A stretch of DNA of 64,000 nucleotides from assembly GCA_013823135.1 (NCBI GenBank), contig PNLP01000010.1, positions 62,001 to 126,000 on the forward strand, in the 5' to 3' direction. This DNA is from Planctomycetaceae bacterium (GTDB lineage: Bacteria; Planctomycetota; Planctomycetia; Gemmatales; Gemmataceae). The position numbers were made by a program, and so were the translations under genes. A model generated the notes under the pieces. The model did not search any database. It was not told the DNA's origin and saw nothing but the letters and a program-made list of their open reading frames with translations. Positions 41,740-50,759 of the stretch are shown here, one piece after another. Every line of letters begins with the position of its first letter. Positions within the stretch are counted from its first letter, which is position 1.

Positions 41740-42774
41740 ATGCGTTTGCCACGTCGTGGGTTTACGTTGATTGAATTGCTCGTCGTCATCGCCATCATTG
41801 CAGTTCTGATTGGCCTCTTGCTACCCGCCGTGCAAAAGGTGCGGGAAGCCGCCGCACGAATCAAATGCACCAATAATCTCAAGCAGATCGGGCTTGCCGT
41901 TCATAACTACGAGGGTACTTACACTTCCCTCCCTCCTGGGATGGTGAATAACCCTGGGGTCGCTGACTATGCGGGGATGAAAGACTACCAGAAGAACCCG
42001 GCCGTAGCCCCAACCACAGGAACAGACTTCGCGAACCACGGCTTTCTGTCGATTATGCTCCCCTACATTGAACAAGCCAACGTACTTTCACTGGCAGCTG
42101 GTGGATACAATTACCGCCTGAACTGGAATGATCCTGCGAATCAGCCGGTTTGTACAACTCGTATTCCGGTATATGAGTGCCCCTCTGTACCTAACACTCA
42201 CATACTTGCCACGATTCCGAGCAGTTGGTCGGTTGCTCCGGCACTTGGCGATTACTTCCCGACGTCACGAGCAAGTCAGGTGTCCGGGGCATGGACAAGT
42301 GCTTCACCGGGCGCAGCACTTTCCGCATATCCCGGTGACGACGCTGTCCGAGGAGTACTGACACATAATCGCCGAACCAAGATCAACCAAATCACCGATG
42401 GACTCAGTAACACCCTGATGGTCGGAGAGTCAGGAGCGCGTTCAGAAGGTTGGTCCGGGGGAAAGCAGTACTCGGCATCCATCGGTGGAATTTCAGGTGC
42501 ATGGGCTTCGAACACCAACATTACTTGCACCGGAACTCAAGGACCAATCACGCCTGGCGTTGCCCCAGTCGGGAAGGTGACCAGTGGAACTCAGGTTCCT
42601 ACCAGTGTGGCGATCAATGCCTACAACCAGAGCGAGTTGTACGCCTTCCATCCCGGAGTTTGCAACGTTGTACTTGGCGACGGGTCTGTGCGAGCGTTGA
42701 GGGATACCATTACTTTGGGGACCCTGTTGAAACTCGCGGCCCGTGCCGATGGAGCAGTGAATGATCCGGAGTAA
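41740..42774 (+). CDS. DUF1559 pseudopilin-like protein
   Basis: This 344-residue protein has the prepilin signal [19 protein letters not shown] at residues 5-23, a long N-terminal helix, and the DUF1559 domain ending [20 protein letters not shown]. Prepilin peptidase cleavage after Gly7 is expected. The sequence is visibly richer in A and T than neighbouring genes (many ACA, ATT and AAT codons), which may mean recent acquisition or relaxed bias. It is followed by a second DUF1559 gene (42914) after 139 bases, so the two may be co-transcribed. Confidence 0.9.
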   Translation: MRLPRRGFTLIELLVVIAIIAVLIGLLLPAVQKVREAAARIKCTNNLKQIGLAVHNYEGTYTSLPPGMVNNPGVADYAGMKDYQKNPAVAPTTGTDFANHGFLSIMLPYIEQANVLSLAAGGYNYRLNWNDPANQPVCTTRIPVYECPSVPNTHILATIPSSWSVAPALGDYFPTSRASQVSGAWTSASPGAALSAYPGDDAVRGVLTHNRRTKINQITDGLSNTLMVGESGARSEGWSGGKQYSASIGGISGAWASNTNITCTGTQGPITPGVAPVGKVTSGTQVPTSVAINAYNQSELYAFHPGVCNVVLGDGSVRALRDTITLGTLLKLAARADGAVNDPE

Positions 42775-42913
42775 TTCGCGTTAACTGTTTGATTTGTCAA
42801 AAACGCACGTCAGAGTCTTCCACAACACGTTCGCCCCGGTTAGCATCTAATGCTTCCGGGGTGATTGCGTTTCCTCCGGTGTCCATTTCCCCACGGATTC
42901 CAGGGGCCCGGCC

Positions 42914-43936
42914 ATGCGTCCAACATGTGCCCAACCGCGAGCGTTCACGCTCATCGAACTGTTGGTCGTCATCGCCATCATTGCGCTCTTAATCGGGTTG
43001 CTGTTGCCCGCGGTGCAGAAAGTGCGTGAGGCGGCAGGCCGCATGAAGTGCTCGAACAACCTGAAACAAATCTCGCTCGCTACGCACAGTTACGAGAGCA
43101 ACCTCCAGCGGTTCCCGTCCGCGTTCAACGTCGTGGTTGGTCCGGGTAGTGGGCAAATCCTCGCGACGAACAAACTCGTCACGATTGGGAAGTCTCCTAA
43201 CTCCGCACCCGACGCCGGAAAATACTACAGCATCTGGACCGCACTGCTCCCGTACCTGGAGCAATCGAACCTGTACGAGAGCATGGCGAGCCTCTCCAAC
43301 AACTTCACTCTCGGCGGAACGCCACTCGGGGCGCAGTACGTCTACACCAAGACCATCACCGCCACCGACCCCGCGCTTTCACCGGGATCGCAAGTGTTGC
43401 CGATGCTCCTGTGCCCATCCGATGTGCTGCCAAACCCGCCGACGTTCACCTACAGTTTCTACACCTTCGCGTTCACGAATTACGGTGCCATTCAGGGCAC
43501 GCAGATGAACGACGATAGCCTCATCACCTATCCATTCGACGGCGTGTTCTACCCGAATAGCAGAACGGCGATTCGCGATGTCACGGATGGCCTGAGTACC
43601 ACCATCTTCTTTGCGGAGCGAAGCTACAAGGACGCGAACGTGTCCGCACAGATTGCTCTGCTCAAGGTCGGCGGCTGGTCGTGGTGCAACTTCAACTCGA
43701 TGGAAGATCACTCGCTGAGCAGCAACAAGCCGATCAACTTCTCGGGCTGCGGGATTGGCGGAGCGGAATGCTACGACCGGATCCCCGCGATGGGCTCACG
43801 GCACGGCGGCGGGTGCAACGTCGCGTTCGGCGACGGCTCGATTCGCTTTCTCAGGCTCACGGATGTGGGCCAACTCCCGCTGCTGCAAGAACTCACCACG
43901 CGGGCCAGTGGTGGCGTTCCCGATGGCGATTTCTGA
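42914..43936 (+). CDS. DUF1559 pseudopilin-like protein
   Basis: This 340-residue DUF1559 protein has N-terminal [20 protein letters not shown], in which the usual Gly before Phe is replaced by Ala (PRAFTLIE). Prepilin peptidase prefers Gly at that position, though Ala can be tolerated. The NNLKQISLATHSYE segment and the C-terminal FGDGSIRFLRLTDVGQLPLL are the standard family ends. It lies downstream of another DUF1559 gene and upstream of repeat cluster B5. The function is a presumed extracytoplasmic pseudopilin-like component. Confidence 0.9.
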   Translation: MRPTCAQPRAFTLIELLVVIAIIALLIGLLLPAVQKVREAAGRMKCSNNLKQISLATHSYESNLQRFPSAFNVVVGPGSGQILATNKLVTIGKSPNSAPDAGKYYSIWTALLPYLEQSNLYESMASLSNNFTLGGTPLGAQYVYTKTITATDPALSPGSQVLPMLLCPSDVLPNPPTFTYSFYTFAFTNYGAIQGTQMNDDSLITYPFDGVFYPNSRTAIRDVTDGLSTTIFFAERSYKDANVSAQIALLKVGGWSWCNFNSMEDHSLSSNKPINFSGCGIGGAECYDRIPAMGSRHGGGCNVAFGDGSIRFLRLTDVGQLPLLQELTTRASGGVPDGDF

Positions 43937-44018
43937 CAGATCCGCTCCCAGGGCCGTTCCGTGATTCATCTTGGGCTGTTCAGGTAGCCCCTCGCTGGCG
44001 CTATTGGCCCTGGTTTTT

Positions 44019-44227
44019 GAGTTTTCAGCCTGAAAGGCTGCGACAACCTAGCCCAGGGCAAGACAGCGAAGCTGTCGCCGCCCTGGGTTCGGCGTCCCAG
44101 TCAGCGTGCAGCCTGAAGGGCTGCGACATCGCGCCTTGTCCCAGCCCTTCAGGCTGGAACACAAGAGTTGGATTGCGGTCCCAGGGCGTTGCCCTGGGCT
44201 ATTTTGTCACAGCCTTTCAGGCTGAAA
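44019..44227. repeat. REP-like cluster B5
   Basis: The outer arms GTTTTCAGCCTGAAAGGCTG (44019-44038) and CAGCCTTTCAGGCTGAAAAT (44207-44226) are mirror images. Between them lie AGCCCAGGGCAAGACAGCGA, its complement, and a CAGCCCTTCAGGCTGG hairpin. The remaining bases of the gap 43937-44420 show no gene. Confidence 0.85.
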
Positions 44228-44420
44228 ATCGCAACTCCAAAAGCGCAAGCAAGGGGTGGCTCAACAGCACAATGCACCAAATGTGAAAGACGGAACGGCC
44301 CTGGATCCGCTCCCGCTTCTCTGGCACGAGGATTGCGTACCCAGTTCTCCGACACCGGTCGCCGGACCGATAAATACCGGCAATATGCTCGTCAATCGCC
44401 CGTTCAACAGGAGAACACTC

Positions 44421-44822
44421 ATGGCCGATTCCATCAAGGACAAGGCTGTCAACGCCGGGAACGCGGTGGCTGATGCCGCAAAGCAAGCTGGCAACAAGAT
44501 TGTTGAAGGCGCGGTTCAGGCCAAGGACTGGGTCGCGGAGAAGACCGGGATGAAGAAGGAAGGTTGCGGCGTCACGGGCTGCAACGTCCAGGAACGAATG
44601 GACGTGATCGCATCTTGCGGCACGAAGGTTGGTGTGGTCGATCACGTCGAAGGCGAGACGATCAAGCTGACCAAGAAAGATAGCCCGGACGGTCAGCACC
44701 ACTTCATTCCCGCCGCGTGGGTCGATCACGTGGACACGCACGTTCACCTGAAGAAGAACTCGGTGGAAACGGCGAACGGCTGGAAGTCCGACGCCGCAGC
44801 GTGCAGCACGTGCGGAGCCTGA
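44421..44822 (+). CDS. DUF2171 protein with amphipathic N-terminal helix
   Basis: This 133-residue protein has an N-terminal 45 residues (ADSIKDKAVNAGNAVADAAK, AGNKIVEGAVQAKDWVAEKT) with the alternating Ala/Lys pattern of CsbD/LEA-like stress proteins. Residues 55-125 are a DUF2171 domain (QERMDVIASCGTKVGVVDHV, EGETIKLTKKDSPDGQHHFI). Cysteine clusters CGVTGC and CSTCGA at the two ends could bind metal, which is inferred. ATG 44421 follows AACAGGAG. The domain is of unknown function and often appears in stress-related contexts. Confidence 0.82.
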   Translation: MADSIKDKAVNAGNAVADAAKQAGNKIVEGAVQAKDWVAEKTGMKKEGCGVTGCNVQERMDVIASCGTKVGVVDHVEGETIKLTKKDSPDGQHHFIPAAWVDHVDTHVHLKKNSVETANGWKSDAAACSTCGA

Positions 44823-44916
44823 CCCATAACCGAGCAACCCGTTGCTCAACACGACCCGCCCCGGAACTGGGGCGGGTTGCTTCGTTGCGATACTTCAGGC
44901 GGTTGGGAATGACGCG

Positions 44917-44990
44917 TTTTGGCGAGCCGCCCGTGTTAACGGGCGGGTGGTTGGCCGAACCCGCCCGTTAACACGGGCGGCTCGCCAAAA
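44917..44990. terminator. Perfect 32-bp inverted repeat between convergent genes (D3)
   Basis: The arms 44917-44948 and 44959-44990 are exact complements (TTTTGGCGAGCCGCCCGTGT at the outer end) around a 10-base loop. The T-run follows the stem on both strands, so it fits a bidirectional terminator. Apart from it, the 367-base gap 44823-45189 has no visible gene. Confidence 0.7.
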
Positions 44991-45189
44991 GTGGATCGGA
45001 GTCAGGCATCGGAATTGGCCAAGTGCGAGAGTTTGTGACCCGAAAAACAAAGTTTGGTCCGCGTGCGTGAGCATGCGGAACCGTTCGCGGTTCTCACCGG
45101 TCGTGTCGAATCGAGGCAGTTGGGCTGGGCTGCGAATTGCATGAAGCTGAGTTGAGCCGACCACCGCTTCCCTGCGGGCAAAAGAGTGC

Positions 45190-45777
45190 TTACGCCACGT
45201 CGGCGAGCTTCTTCAGTTCGAACTCAATCGCAGCCATTTCCGCGTCGCTCTCCGCCTTCTCACGTCGAACCGCTTCGAGCTTGGTCACGGCCACTTCGTG
45301 GGCACGTTGCTTGTCGGTCAACTTCGCCTCGGCCTCGTCGAGAGCCTGCTCGGTGTAGCAGACTTCCTTCTCCAGCCGCTGAATTTCCTCAGGCAGCTTG
45401 CGGTAGCGGTTCTGAAGCCCAATCAGGTCGCTCGTGAGTTGGGTTCGCGTGGTGCGAGCCTTCGCCCGTCGAACGACAGGGTTTTCCTCTTCACTCGGGT
45501 CGCGAGCAGGCGAGGAAACGACGGTGACACGTGTTGCGGCGACTTCTACCGATTCCCGCAGCGACTTGCCGCGTGCCTTGTGGTAGAGGACCGTCAACAG
45601 GAACGTGCCCAGAGCGAGGAACACCGGGACCGGGTTGGCCTCGACGTTGTCCCACACCCGAAGGCCGGCCTTGGCCGCGACCCCGAGGTACAGCGTCGAT
45701 TCATCGGGGTACGCTGCGTAACCCACTCCAGCCGCGGATGCCGCCAGGAGAACAGTAGCCATTGCGATGCGCTTCAT
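45190..45777 (-). CDS. Exported coiled-coil membrane protein of unknown function
   Basis: This 195-residue protein has a signal peptide (MKRIAMATVLLAASAAGVGY) and a second hydrophobic segment (about 49-66, VPVFLALGTFLLTVLYHKAR). A long C-terminal coiled coil follows (about 105-190: RYRKLPEEIQRLEKEVCYTE, ALDEAEAKLTDKQRAHEVAV). The start at 45777 is chosen because the signal peptide begins there. I do not recognise the family. A divergent gene for a GT87 enzyme lies upstream, with MITE M3 in the shared promoter region. Confidence 0.7.
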   Translation of the reverse strand: MKRIAMATVLLAASAAGVGYAAYPDESTLYLGVAAKAGLRVWDNVEANPVPVFLALGTFLLTVLYHKARGKSLRESVEVAATRVTVVSSPARDPSEEENPVVRRAKARTTRTQLTSDLIGLQNRYRKLPEEIQRLEKEVCYTEQALDEAEAKLTDKQRAHEVAVTKLEAVRREKAESDAEMAAIEFELKKLADVA

Positions 45778-45890
45778 CGAGAAATCCCTCAGGTACGTCC
45801 GACGGACGGGCCAACCTGACCCAATCACAGCATCGGACGAGTGGTAAATTGGACAGCAGGTTCGTTGGGCGGGTTCGCGCGACTCGGTGT

Positions 45891-46013
45891 GGGTGTGCCT
45901 GCATTTTTTGGCGATCTTGGCGAGCCGCCCCGGTCACGGGGCGGGTTCCGAGCGTATTCGCAATGCACCCACCCCGTAACCGGGGTGGCTCGCCAATAAA
46001 ATCAGGGGCACCC
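45891..46013. mobile_element. MITE-like element M3 (GGGTG-ended family)
   Basis: This 123-bp element (GGGTGTGCCTGC... to ...CAGGGGCACCC) is flanked by exact 9-bp duplications ACTCGGTGT (45882-45890 and 46014-46022). The imperfect terminal inverted repeats match at 19 of 24 positions. It differs from M2 at four sites. It lies in the divergent promoter region between 45777 and 46057. Confidence 0.88.
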
Positions 46014-46056
46014 ACTCGGTGTCATTCCCGGAACTGGCGATGTACTATGTTCCCGT

Positions 46057-47238
46057 ATGAACCTCCGCACCGCGGTCATGTCCGGCGTGCTCGCCATCGT
46101 GGTTGTTGCCACCGGTGAGCAAGTACGCCAACTGCACGACGACACGAACCTGCTTCGACCCGTGGACTACATGGAATACTGGTCCGCCGGGCGTGCCACG
46201 CTCGCAGGCCAGAACCCCTACGACGGCGAAGTCCTGTACTCCCATCAAAGGCAGATGGGAAATGACTCCGGCGCGGCGCTGATGATGTGGAACCCGCCGT
46301 GGACGCTCCCGCTGACGATGGCAATCGGCACGATTCCCTGGCGGCTCGGGCAACTGGTCTGGTTCGCGTTGAACATGGCCGCGGTGCTGGCTTCGACTGC
46401 GTTACTGTGGCGACAGTATGCGGGTAGCTGGCGGGCGGTCGGCGTGGCGGTTGTGGTCGCGTGCGTGTTCGCGCCGACGACGTTCCTGCTGCTGCTGGGG
46501 CAAATCTCGGGGCTCATGCTGTTCGGGCTGGTCGGCTTCCTGTGGGCCGCAAAAATGGATCGCTTCGCGCTCGCCGGGTGCCTCGCGGCGCTGACGGCGA
46601 TCAAGCCGCACCTGCTGGTGCCGTTCGCGTTGGTGCTGGTTCTGCTTTCGCTCCGGGGGAACGCCGCGTGGAAGTCCGTGCTGGCGGGCGGCTGCGTGCT
46701 GGTGGTCTTCGGGTTCGTTCCGCTCGCGTGGAACCCGGACGTGTGGTCGCAGTATCGCGAGGCGACCGGAGCCGGGCAGGCGCGATCGCATTCAACCTTG
46801 CACGACTGGGAACACCCGACTCTCGGCTACGAAATCCGGCGGGTGACGCCGAACCAGCCGTTCGCGGCCATGTTCATCCCGCTCGCGGTTGCGATTCCGG
46901 TGGTGGCGGTTTACTGGTGGATTCGACGGCGTGACTGGGACTGGCCGACCGAGTTGCCGCGACTGGTGCTGGTGTCGCTTCTGGCAGCACCCTACGGAGC
47001 GTGGGCGTTCGATCTGGTGCTGCTGCTGATTCCTGTGATCCAGGCCGCCTCGTGGCTGATGGCCGACGGCCGGCGGTGGGTGTGGGTTGTTGCTGGCAGT
47101 GTGTATGTGGTGCTGAACGTGCTGGCACTCACGACAATCAGCCAGGCATTTTCGACCGCGAACCCGTGGATTGTGCCGCTGACAGCCGGCGGCTACCTCC
47201 TGGCCGGCTGGCTCACTAGAGCCAACCATGAGCGGTGA
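46057..47238 (+). CDS. Membrane glycosyltransferase family 87 (DUF2029) protein
   Basis: This 393-residue integral membrane protein has about ten hydrophobic helices and the GT87/DUF2029 layout. The first extracytoplasmic loop carries DYMEYWSAGRATLAGQNPYD (residues 37-56), with the acidic pair typical of the family. The later LAALTAIKPHLLVPFALVL block (about 172-190) is another landmark. Family members use polyprenyl-phosphate sugars as donors (polyprenol-phosphate-mannose-dependent mannosyltransferases in actinobacteria). The acceptor here is unknown. It is monocistronic, reading convergently toward the isomerase-like gene. Confidence 0.85.
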   Translation: MNLRTAVMSGVLAIVVVATGEQVRQLHDDTNLLRPVDYMEYWSAGRATLAGQNPYDGEVLYSHQRQMGNDSGAALMMWNPPWTLPLTMAIGTIPWRLGQLVWFALNMAAVLASTALLWRQYAGSWRAVGVAVVVACVFAPTTFLLLLGQISGLMLFGLVGFLWAAKMDRFALAGCLAALTAIKPHLLVPFALVLVLLSLRGNAAWKSVLAGGCVLVVFGFVPLAWNPDVWSQYREATGAGQARSHSTLHDWEHPTLGYEIRRVTPNQPFAAMFIPLAVAIPVVAVYWWIRRRDWDWPTELPRLVLVSLLAAPYGAWAFDLVLLLIPVIQAASWLMADGRRWVWVVAGSVYVVLNVLALTTISQAFSTANPWIVPLTAGGYLLAGWLTRANHER

Positions 47239-47243
47239 ATGCC

Positions 47244-48161
47244 TTACTTCCCTGGCGGCGGCGGGGGCAACTGTAATCCCGCGATGACGACTTCGAGGAA
47301 CTCGCGAGCGCGTTTCGCCAGCACGTCCACGGCTTCCGGCTTGTCGGGGCGTGGCAACAGCGGGGCGAAGATGTTCTCGCACGCCAGCGGCAACGTTCGG
47401 CCCGTGAACGCGACCGGGTGCAGCAGTTTGTAGTGGTCGATCTCGCCGAGGCCCGGCCCGCAGTCCTCGCTGCGGGGCCAGTTGCGGTGGTCCTTGATGC
47501 AGAAGCTGTGGACCTCGCTGGCGCAAATCTTGATGTCGGGCAGCGGGTCTTTGTTCAGGTAATCGAGCACATTGCCGGCGTCGTAGTTCACCTTCACATT
47601 CGGGTGATCGACTTCCTTCGTGATATCCGCACACGCCTCGCCGGTTCCGGTTTCGCCGCCGTGCTGCTTCACGACGAGCATCACGTTGTTGTCCTTCGCG
47701 ATCGGCCCGAGTGCCTTGAGACGTTCGACCCAGAGTTTGCGGTTGCCGCCCTTGGTGTGCCCGAACGTGAGCACCTGTGGCACTCCCGCGGCCCCGGCTT
47801 GCTTCAGCCGTTGTGTCAGCACTTCGAGCCCGTCCTTGGCCTCGGGATAGATGCCGCTGAACATCATCACCGTTTCCAGCCCCAGATCCTTGCAGCGTGT
47901 CGCGAGTTCCTTCGCCTTCTCGGGCGTGGCATCTCGCGCCAGAACGGGGACGTCCTTGCCGTCTTCTTCCTTGTGGGACGTTCCCCACGCGACGTACTTG
48001 AACCCGGATGCGTGGATACCCTTGAGCGCTCGCACGAGCGGGAACCGCGAGTACGGGAGCGTCATGCACGCGATGAGGAATTTGGTCGGCTCGGGGGCGG
48101 CCTTCGGCTGAGCGCCCACGGCGAACGCGGCACCCGTTGCGAGAAATGCACGACGATCCAT
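47244..48161 (-). CDS. Exported sugar phosphate isomerase/epimerase-like protein
   Basis: This 305-residue protein has a short Tat-type signal (MDRRAFLATGAAFAVGAQPK) and a xylose-isomerase-like TIM barrel. Barrel elements are FKYVAWGTS near 54, VMMFSGIYP near 97, LVVKQHGGETG near 160, VNYDAGNVLDYL near 189 and HSFCIKDHRN near 217. Metal ligands are plausible at the Glu, Asp and His positions. It shares an architecture class with 29512-30450 but is not a close duplicate. It lies downstream of a DUF1080 gene on the same strand, and such pairs may act on the same sugar (inference). Confidence 0.83.
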   Translation of the reverse strand: MDRRAFLATGAAFAVGAQPKAAPEPTKFLIACMTLPYSRFPLVRALKGIHASGFKYVAWGTSHKEEDGKDVPVLARDATPEKAKELATRCKDLGLETVMMFSGIYPEAKDGLEVLTQRLKQAGAAGVPQVLTFGHTKGGNRKLWVERLKALGPIAKDNNVMLVVKQHGGETGTGEACADITKEVDHPNVKVNYDAGNVLDYLNKDPLPDIKICASEVHSFCIKDHRNWPRSEDCGPGLGEIDHYKLLHPVAFTGRTLPLACENIFAPLLPRPDKPEAVDVLAKRAREFLEVVIAGLQLPPPPPGK

Positions 48162-48179
48162 GATCCGTCCTCGGTGGAA

Positions 48180-48203
48180 CGGCCGCCCCGGTGGGGCGGC
48201 CGC
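48180..48203. repeat. Palindrome between DUF1080 and isomerase genes
   Basis: CGGCCGCCCCGGTGGGGCGG is followed by CCGCTAAACG. It is a perfect short hairpin in the 55-base spacer, similar to the TTTAGCGGC-type palindromes at 13127 and 37080. Confidence 0.55.
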
Positions 48204-48216
48204 TAAACGAACGACA

Positions 48217-48861
48217 TCACTTCTTGCTCAGGTCGGTGAACTTGATGTCGGTCACTTCGACCTTCATCTTCGGGTAGCCGGCGTGAACCTGGAGGGCGAT
48301 GATCCCTTCGCTCGGGGCTGGCTTCGCGTCTTTGCCGGGGAGCTTGGGGAAGTCGGCGTCCACCATCGTCTCACCGTTGATCGTGATGGTGATCTTGGTT
48401 CCCTTCGCAACGATCTTGTAGTCGTTGAACTCGGATTCCTTCACGGCTTTCTTGATCGTCTCGGGGCTGGAAGCCTTCATCATGCCGCCGACGCCCTCGC
48501 CGTACAGGCTTCCCCAGTAACCCTTGCCGATGTCCACCTGCGGCCCCTGGACGACGAACTTCTTGTCGTCCTTGAGCGCACTGCGAATCTGGAATCCGCT
48601 GTTGCCGACGCCGCCGTGGAGCTTCACTTTGAACGACAACTCGAAGTCGCCGTAGTTCTTCTTCGTGCAGAAGAACGTGTTGTACTTCGGGTCTTCCATG
48701 GTCTCGCCGACGATGGTCTTGGCCTTGGCGTCGATTTTGAACAGGTCGGCCCGACCTTGCCAGTTCTCGGGGTTGAGGAAGTCATCGGTATCGTCGGCAC
48801 GGGCACTCATGCCCATGGCCGCGAACATCGCAGCAACAAGCAACAGACGGGTTCGCAACAT
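48217..48861 (-). CDS. Secreted DUF1080 protein
   Basis: This 214-residue protein has a signal peptide (MLRTRLLLVAAMFAAMGMSA, cleaved near ARADD) and a compact DUF1080 domain: ENWQGRADLFKIDAKAKTIV, FFCTKKNYGDFELSFKVKL and VGNSGFQIRSALKDD are characteristic strands. The ATG at 48861 follows GGAGTCC-like sequence. It is the first gene of a likely pair with the isomerase-like gene downstream. DUF1080 proteins include periplasmic 3-keto-glycoside hydrolases and lectin-like folds. The substrate is undetermined here. Confidence 0.88.
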   Translation of the reverse strand: MLRTRLLLVAAMFAAMGMSARADDTDDFLNPENWQGRADLFKIDAKAKTIVGETMEDPKYNTFFCTKKNYGDFELSFKVKLHGGVGNSGFQIRSALKDDKKFVVQGPQVDIGKGYWGSLYGEGVGGMMKASSPETIKKAVKESEFNDYKIVAKGTKITITINGETMVDADFPKLPGKDAKPAPSEGIIALQVHAGYPKMKVEVTDIKFTDLSKK

Positions 48862-48880
48862 GAGAGGACTCCAGGGGGTG

Positions 48881-48983
48881 TTCGGTGTTTCGTGTTTTGT
48901 GTTTAGTTTTTGGTGAAAGCCCAAACGAGCAGGACTCCGAAATGCGAAACACAAAACACTACACACGAAATACCAAGCTGTAA
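48881..48983. repeat. AT-richer inverted repeat upstream of DUF1080
   Basis: GTGTTTCGTGTTTTGTGTTT and, 50 bases on, GAAACACAAAACACTACACA form an imperfect long hairpin, AT-rich against the background. With a half-copy of family A (49103-49131) it makes up most of the 308-base divergent gap 48862-49169. No gene was seen there. Confidence 0.6.
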
Positions 48984-49169
48984 GGGTGGGTTTCCCGGCC
49001 GGTAATCCGAACCGGGACGCTAACATCGTTACGCCGATGCTGTCCGAAAGCAACAGTCCAGCGACGAGAGACGCTGATCCCCCGATTCTCTTATAACGAT
49101 TCACACCGGGGGTCGATCCCCCGCTCGCCAAAACTCGCCCATCACGCTCGCCAAGCAGGAGCCTGCCCC

Positions 49170-50654
49170 GTGTCGTCCGCCCCCACCGTTCCCGGCCTTT
49201 CGCCACTCACTCGGTGGCTCGTGCTTCTGGTCGCCGCCATCGGCTTTCTCTTCGACACCTACGAACTGCTCATGTTCCCGGTGATCGGGGCACAGGCACT
49301 GGCCGAACTCCTCAAGGTGCCACCGACCGACAATCTGGTTCGGGAATGGATCGGCCGGATGCTCTGGATCGCGGCGCTCGCGGGCGGGATCTTCGGACTG
49401 CTTGGCGGATTCCTCATCGACGTACTCGGCCGCAAAAAGGTGATGATCGGCAGCATCCTCGTGTATTCGCTGTCGCCGGTCGCTGCCGCGTACAGCACCG
49501 AACTCTGGCACCTTGTGCTGTTCCGCTGCACCACCTTCATCGGCGTGTGTGTCGAGTTGATCGCCGCGGTGACGTGGCTGGCTGAACTGTTCCCGGACAA
49601 GAAGCAGCGCGAAGTCGCCATTGGCTGGACGCTGGCGTGCGCGTCCCTCGGCGGCATCTTCGTGACGATGGTCTTCCAGGCCATCGTCGGCTACATGGCG
49701 CAACACCCGGACAGCGGACCGTGGCTGCCACTACCGTCGCACGCCGCCTGGCGCTACATGCTGCTCACCGGCCTCGTTCCTGGGGCGCTCATCCTGATAT
49801 TGATGCCGTTCGTGCCCGAGAGCGGCGTGTGGAAGGCCAAGAAACTCGCCGGCACCCTGAAGCGGCCACGGTTCGGCGAACTGTTCTCGCCCCAACTTCG
49901 CCGCACCACGTTCGTGACCACGCTGCTTTCGGCGTGCGGTTACGCCGCGGCGTTCGGTGCGCTCCAGCTCACGCCTTCGCAAATGGTCCCCGGGTTGCCG
50001 GTCATCGAACAGGTGAAGAAGGAAGCTCCCGAGAAGGTGAAAGCTGCGACGGAAAAGGTGAAGAGCACCAAGGAAGGGACTGACGAACGGAAGGCTGCCG
50101 ACCGGGAACTCGCCAGCGCGAAGAACTCCGTCAAGAACGCCACGGACGCCAAGCGAGGCGACATCCAACTCTGGCAGGAACTCGGCGGTTTGACGGGCCG
50201 AATCCTGTTCGCGATTCTGCTGCTCTACGTCGCAAGTCGCACGCTGATCCGAATCTTCCTGCTGCCGGGTGTGATCCTGTTCCCGCTCGCGTATCTCGTG
50301 CTGTATCAGGGCGACTACACCGTGTTCGCCATCGCGATCTTCTTCTGCGGCCTGATGACCGTGGCACAGTTCAGCTATGTGAGCGAATACTTGCCGAAGG
50401 TGTTCCCGGTTCACCTGCGAGGCACGGGAAGCGGCTTCGCCACGAACGTGGGCGGTCGTATGCTCGGGACAATGGCGGCGATCCTGAACACGGAAATCCT
50501 GGCACCGATGTTCTTCCCAGGGGAAGGCCCTGAGAAGAACCCGATTCGGGTGGCCCAGGCGGCCGCGATCATCGGCGCTACCGTTTACGCGGTCGCGCTG
50601 GCGCTCTCCTTCTTGCTGCCCCCGGCACTGGAAGAAGAAACGCCGTCGAAGTAA
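49170..50654 (+). CDS. Major facilitator superfamily transporter
   Basis: This 494-residue protein has twelve predicted helices. TM1 is LTRWLVLLVAAIGFLFDTYE, with the acidic FDTYE typical of sugar and organic-acid transporters. The conserved motif-A region GGFLIDVLGRKKVM lies near residue 83. A helix-interrupting insert of about 50 residues, rich in Lys, Glu and Ala (KKEAPEKVKAATEKVKSTKE...), sits in the central cytoplasmic loop and is longer than usual. The start is GTG after AAGCAGGAG. The substrate cannot be told. It is followed by a perfect hairpin and the ECF sigma gene. Confidence 0.85.
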   Translation: MSSAPTVPGLSPLTRWLVLLVAAIGFLFDTYELLMFPVIGAQALAELLKVPPTDNLVREWIGRMLWIAALAGGIFGLLGGFLIDVLGRKKVMIGSILVYSLSPVAAAYSTELWHLVLFRCTTFIGVCVELIAAVTWLAELFPDKKQREVAIGWTLACASLGGIFVTMVFQAIVGYMAQHPDSGPWLPLPSHAAWRYMLLTGLVPGALILILMPFVPESGVWKAKKLAGTLKRPRFGELFSPQLRRTTFVTTLLSACGYAAAFGALQLTPSQMVPGLPVIEQVKKEAPEKVKAATEKVKSTKEGTDERKAADRELASAKNSVKNATDAKRGDIQLWQELGGLTGRILFAILLLYVASRTLIRIFLLPGVILFPLAYLVLYQGDYTVFAIAIFFCGLMTVAQFSYVSEYLPKVFPVHLRGTGSGFATNVGGRMLGTMAAILNTEILAPMFFPGEGPEKNPIRVAQAAAIIGATVYAVALALSFLLPPALEEETPSK

Positions 50655-50660
50655 TCCCGA

Positions 50661-50706
50661 CGCCGCTTGCGGCCTCGCAGGCATGCCTGCGAGGCCGCAA
50701 GCGGCG
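50661..50706. terminator. Perfect palindrome between MFS and ECF sigma genes
   Basis: This 46-base exact palindrome (CGCCGCTTGCGGCCTCGCAG and complement, with a GCATGC centre) lies seven bases after the MFS stop. It shares the CCGCAAGCGG motif with hairpins at 9818 and 35279. It is a likely terminator or a repeat of that family. Confidence 0.6.
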
Positions 50707-50759
50707 GAATCAGTGTCCAATTCCTGGCGCTCCGGCTCTGATCTTTCGGAGTCCCGACG

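Noticed and set aside
46792..48069. Minus-strand frame overlapping the isomerase gene and GT87
   Set aside because: It overlaps two well-supported genes, and its Arg-rich sequence is typical of a wrong frame in GC-rich DNA.
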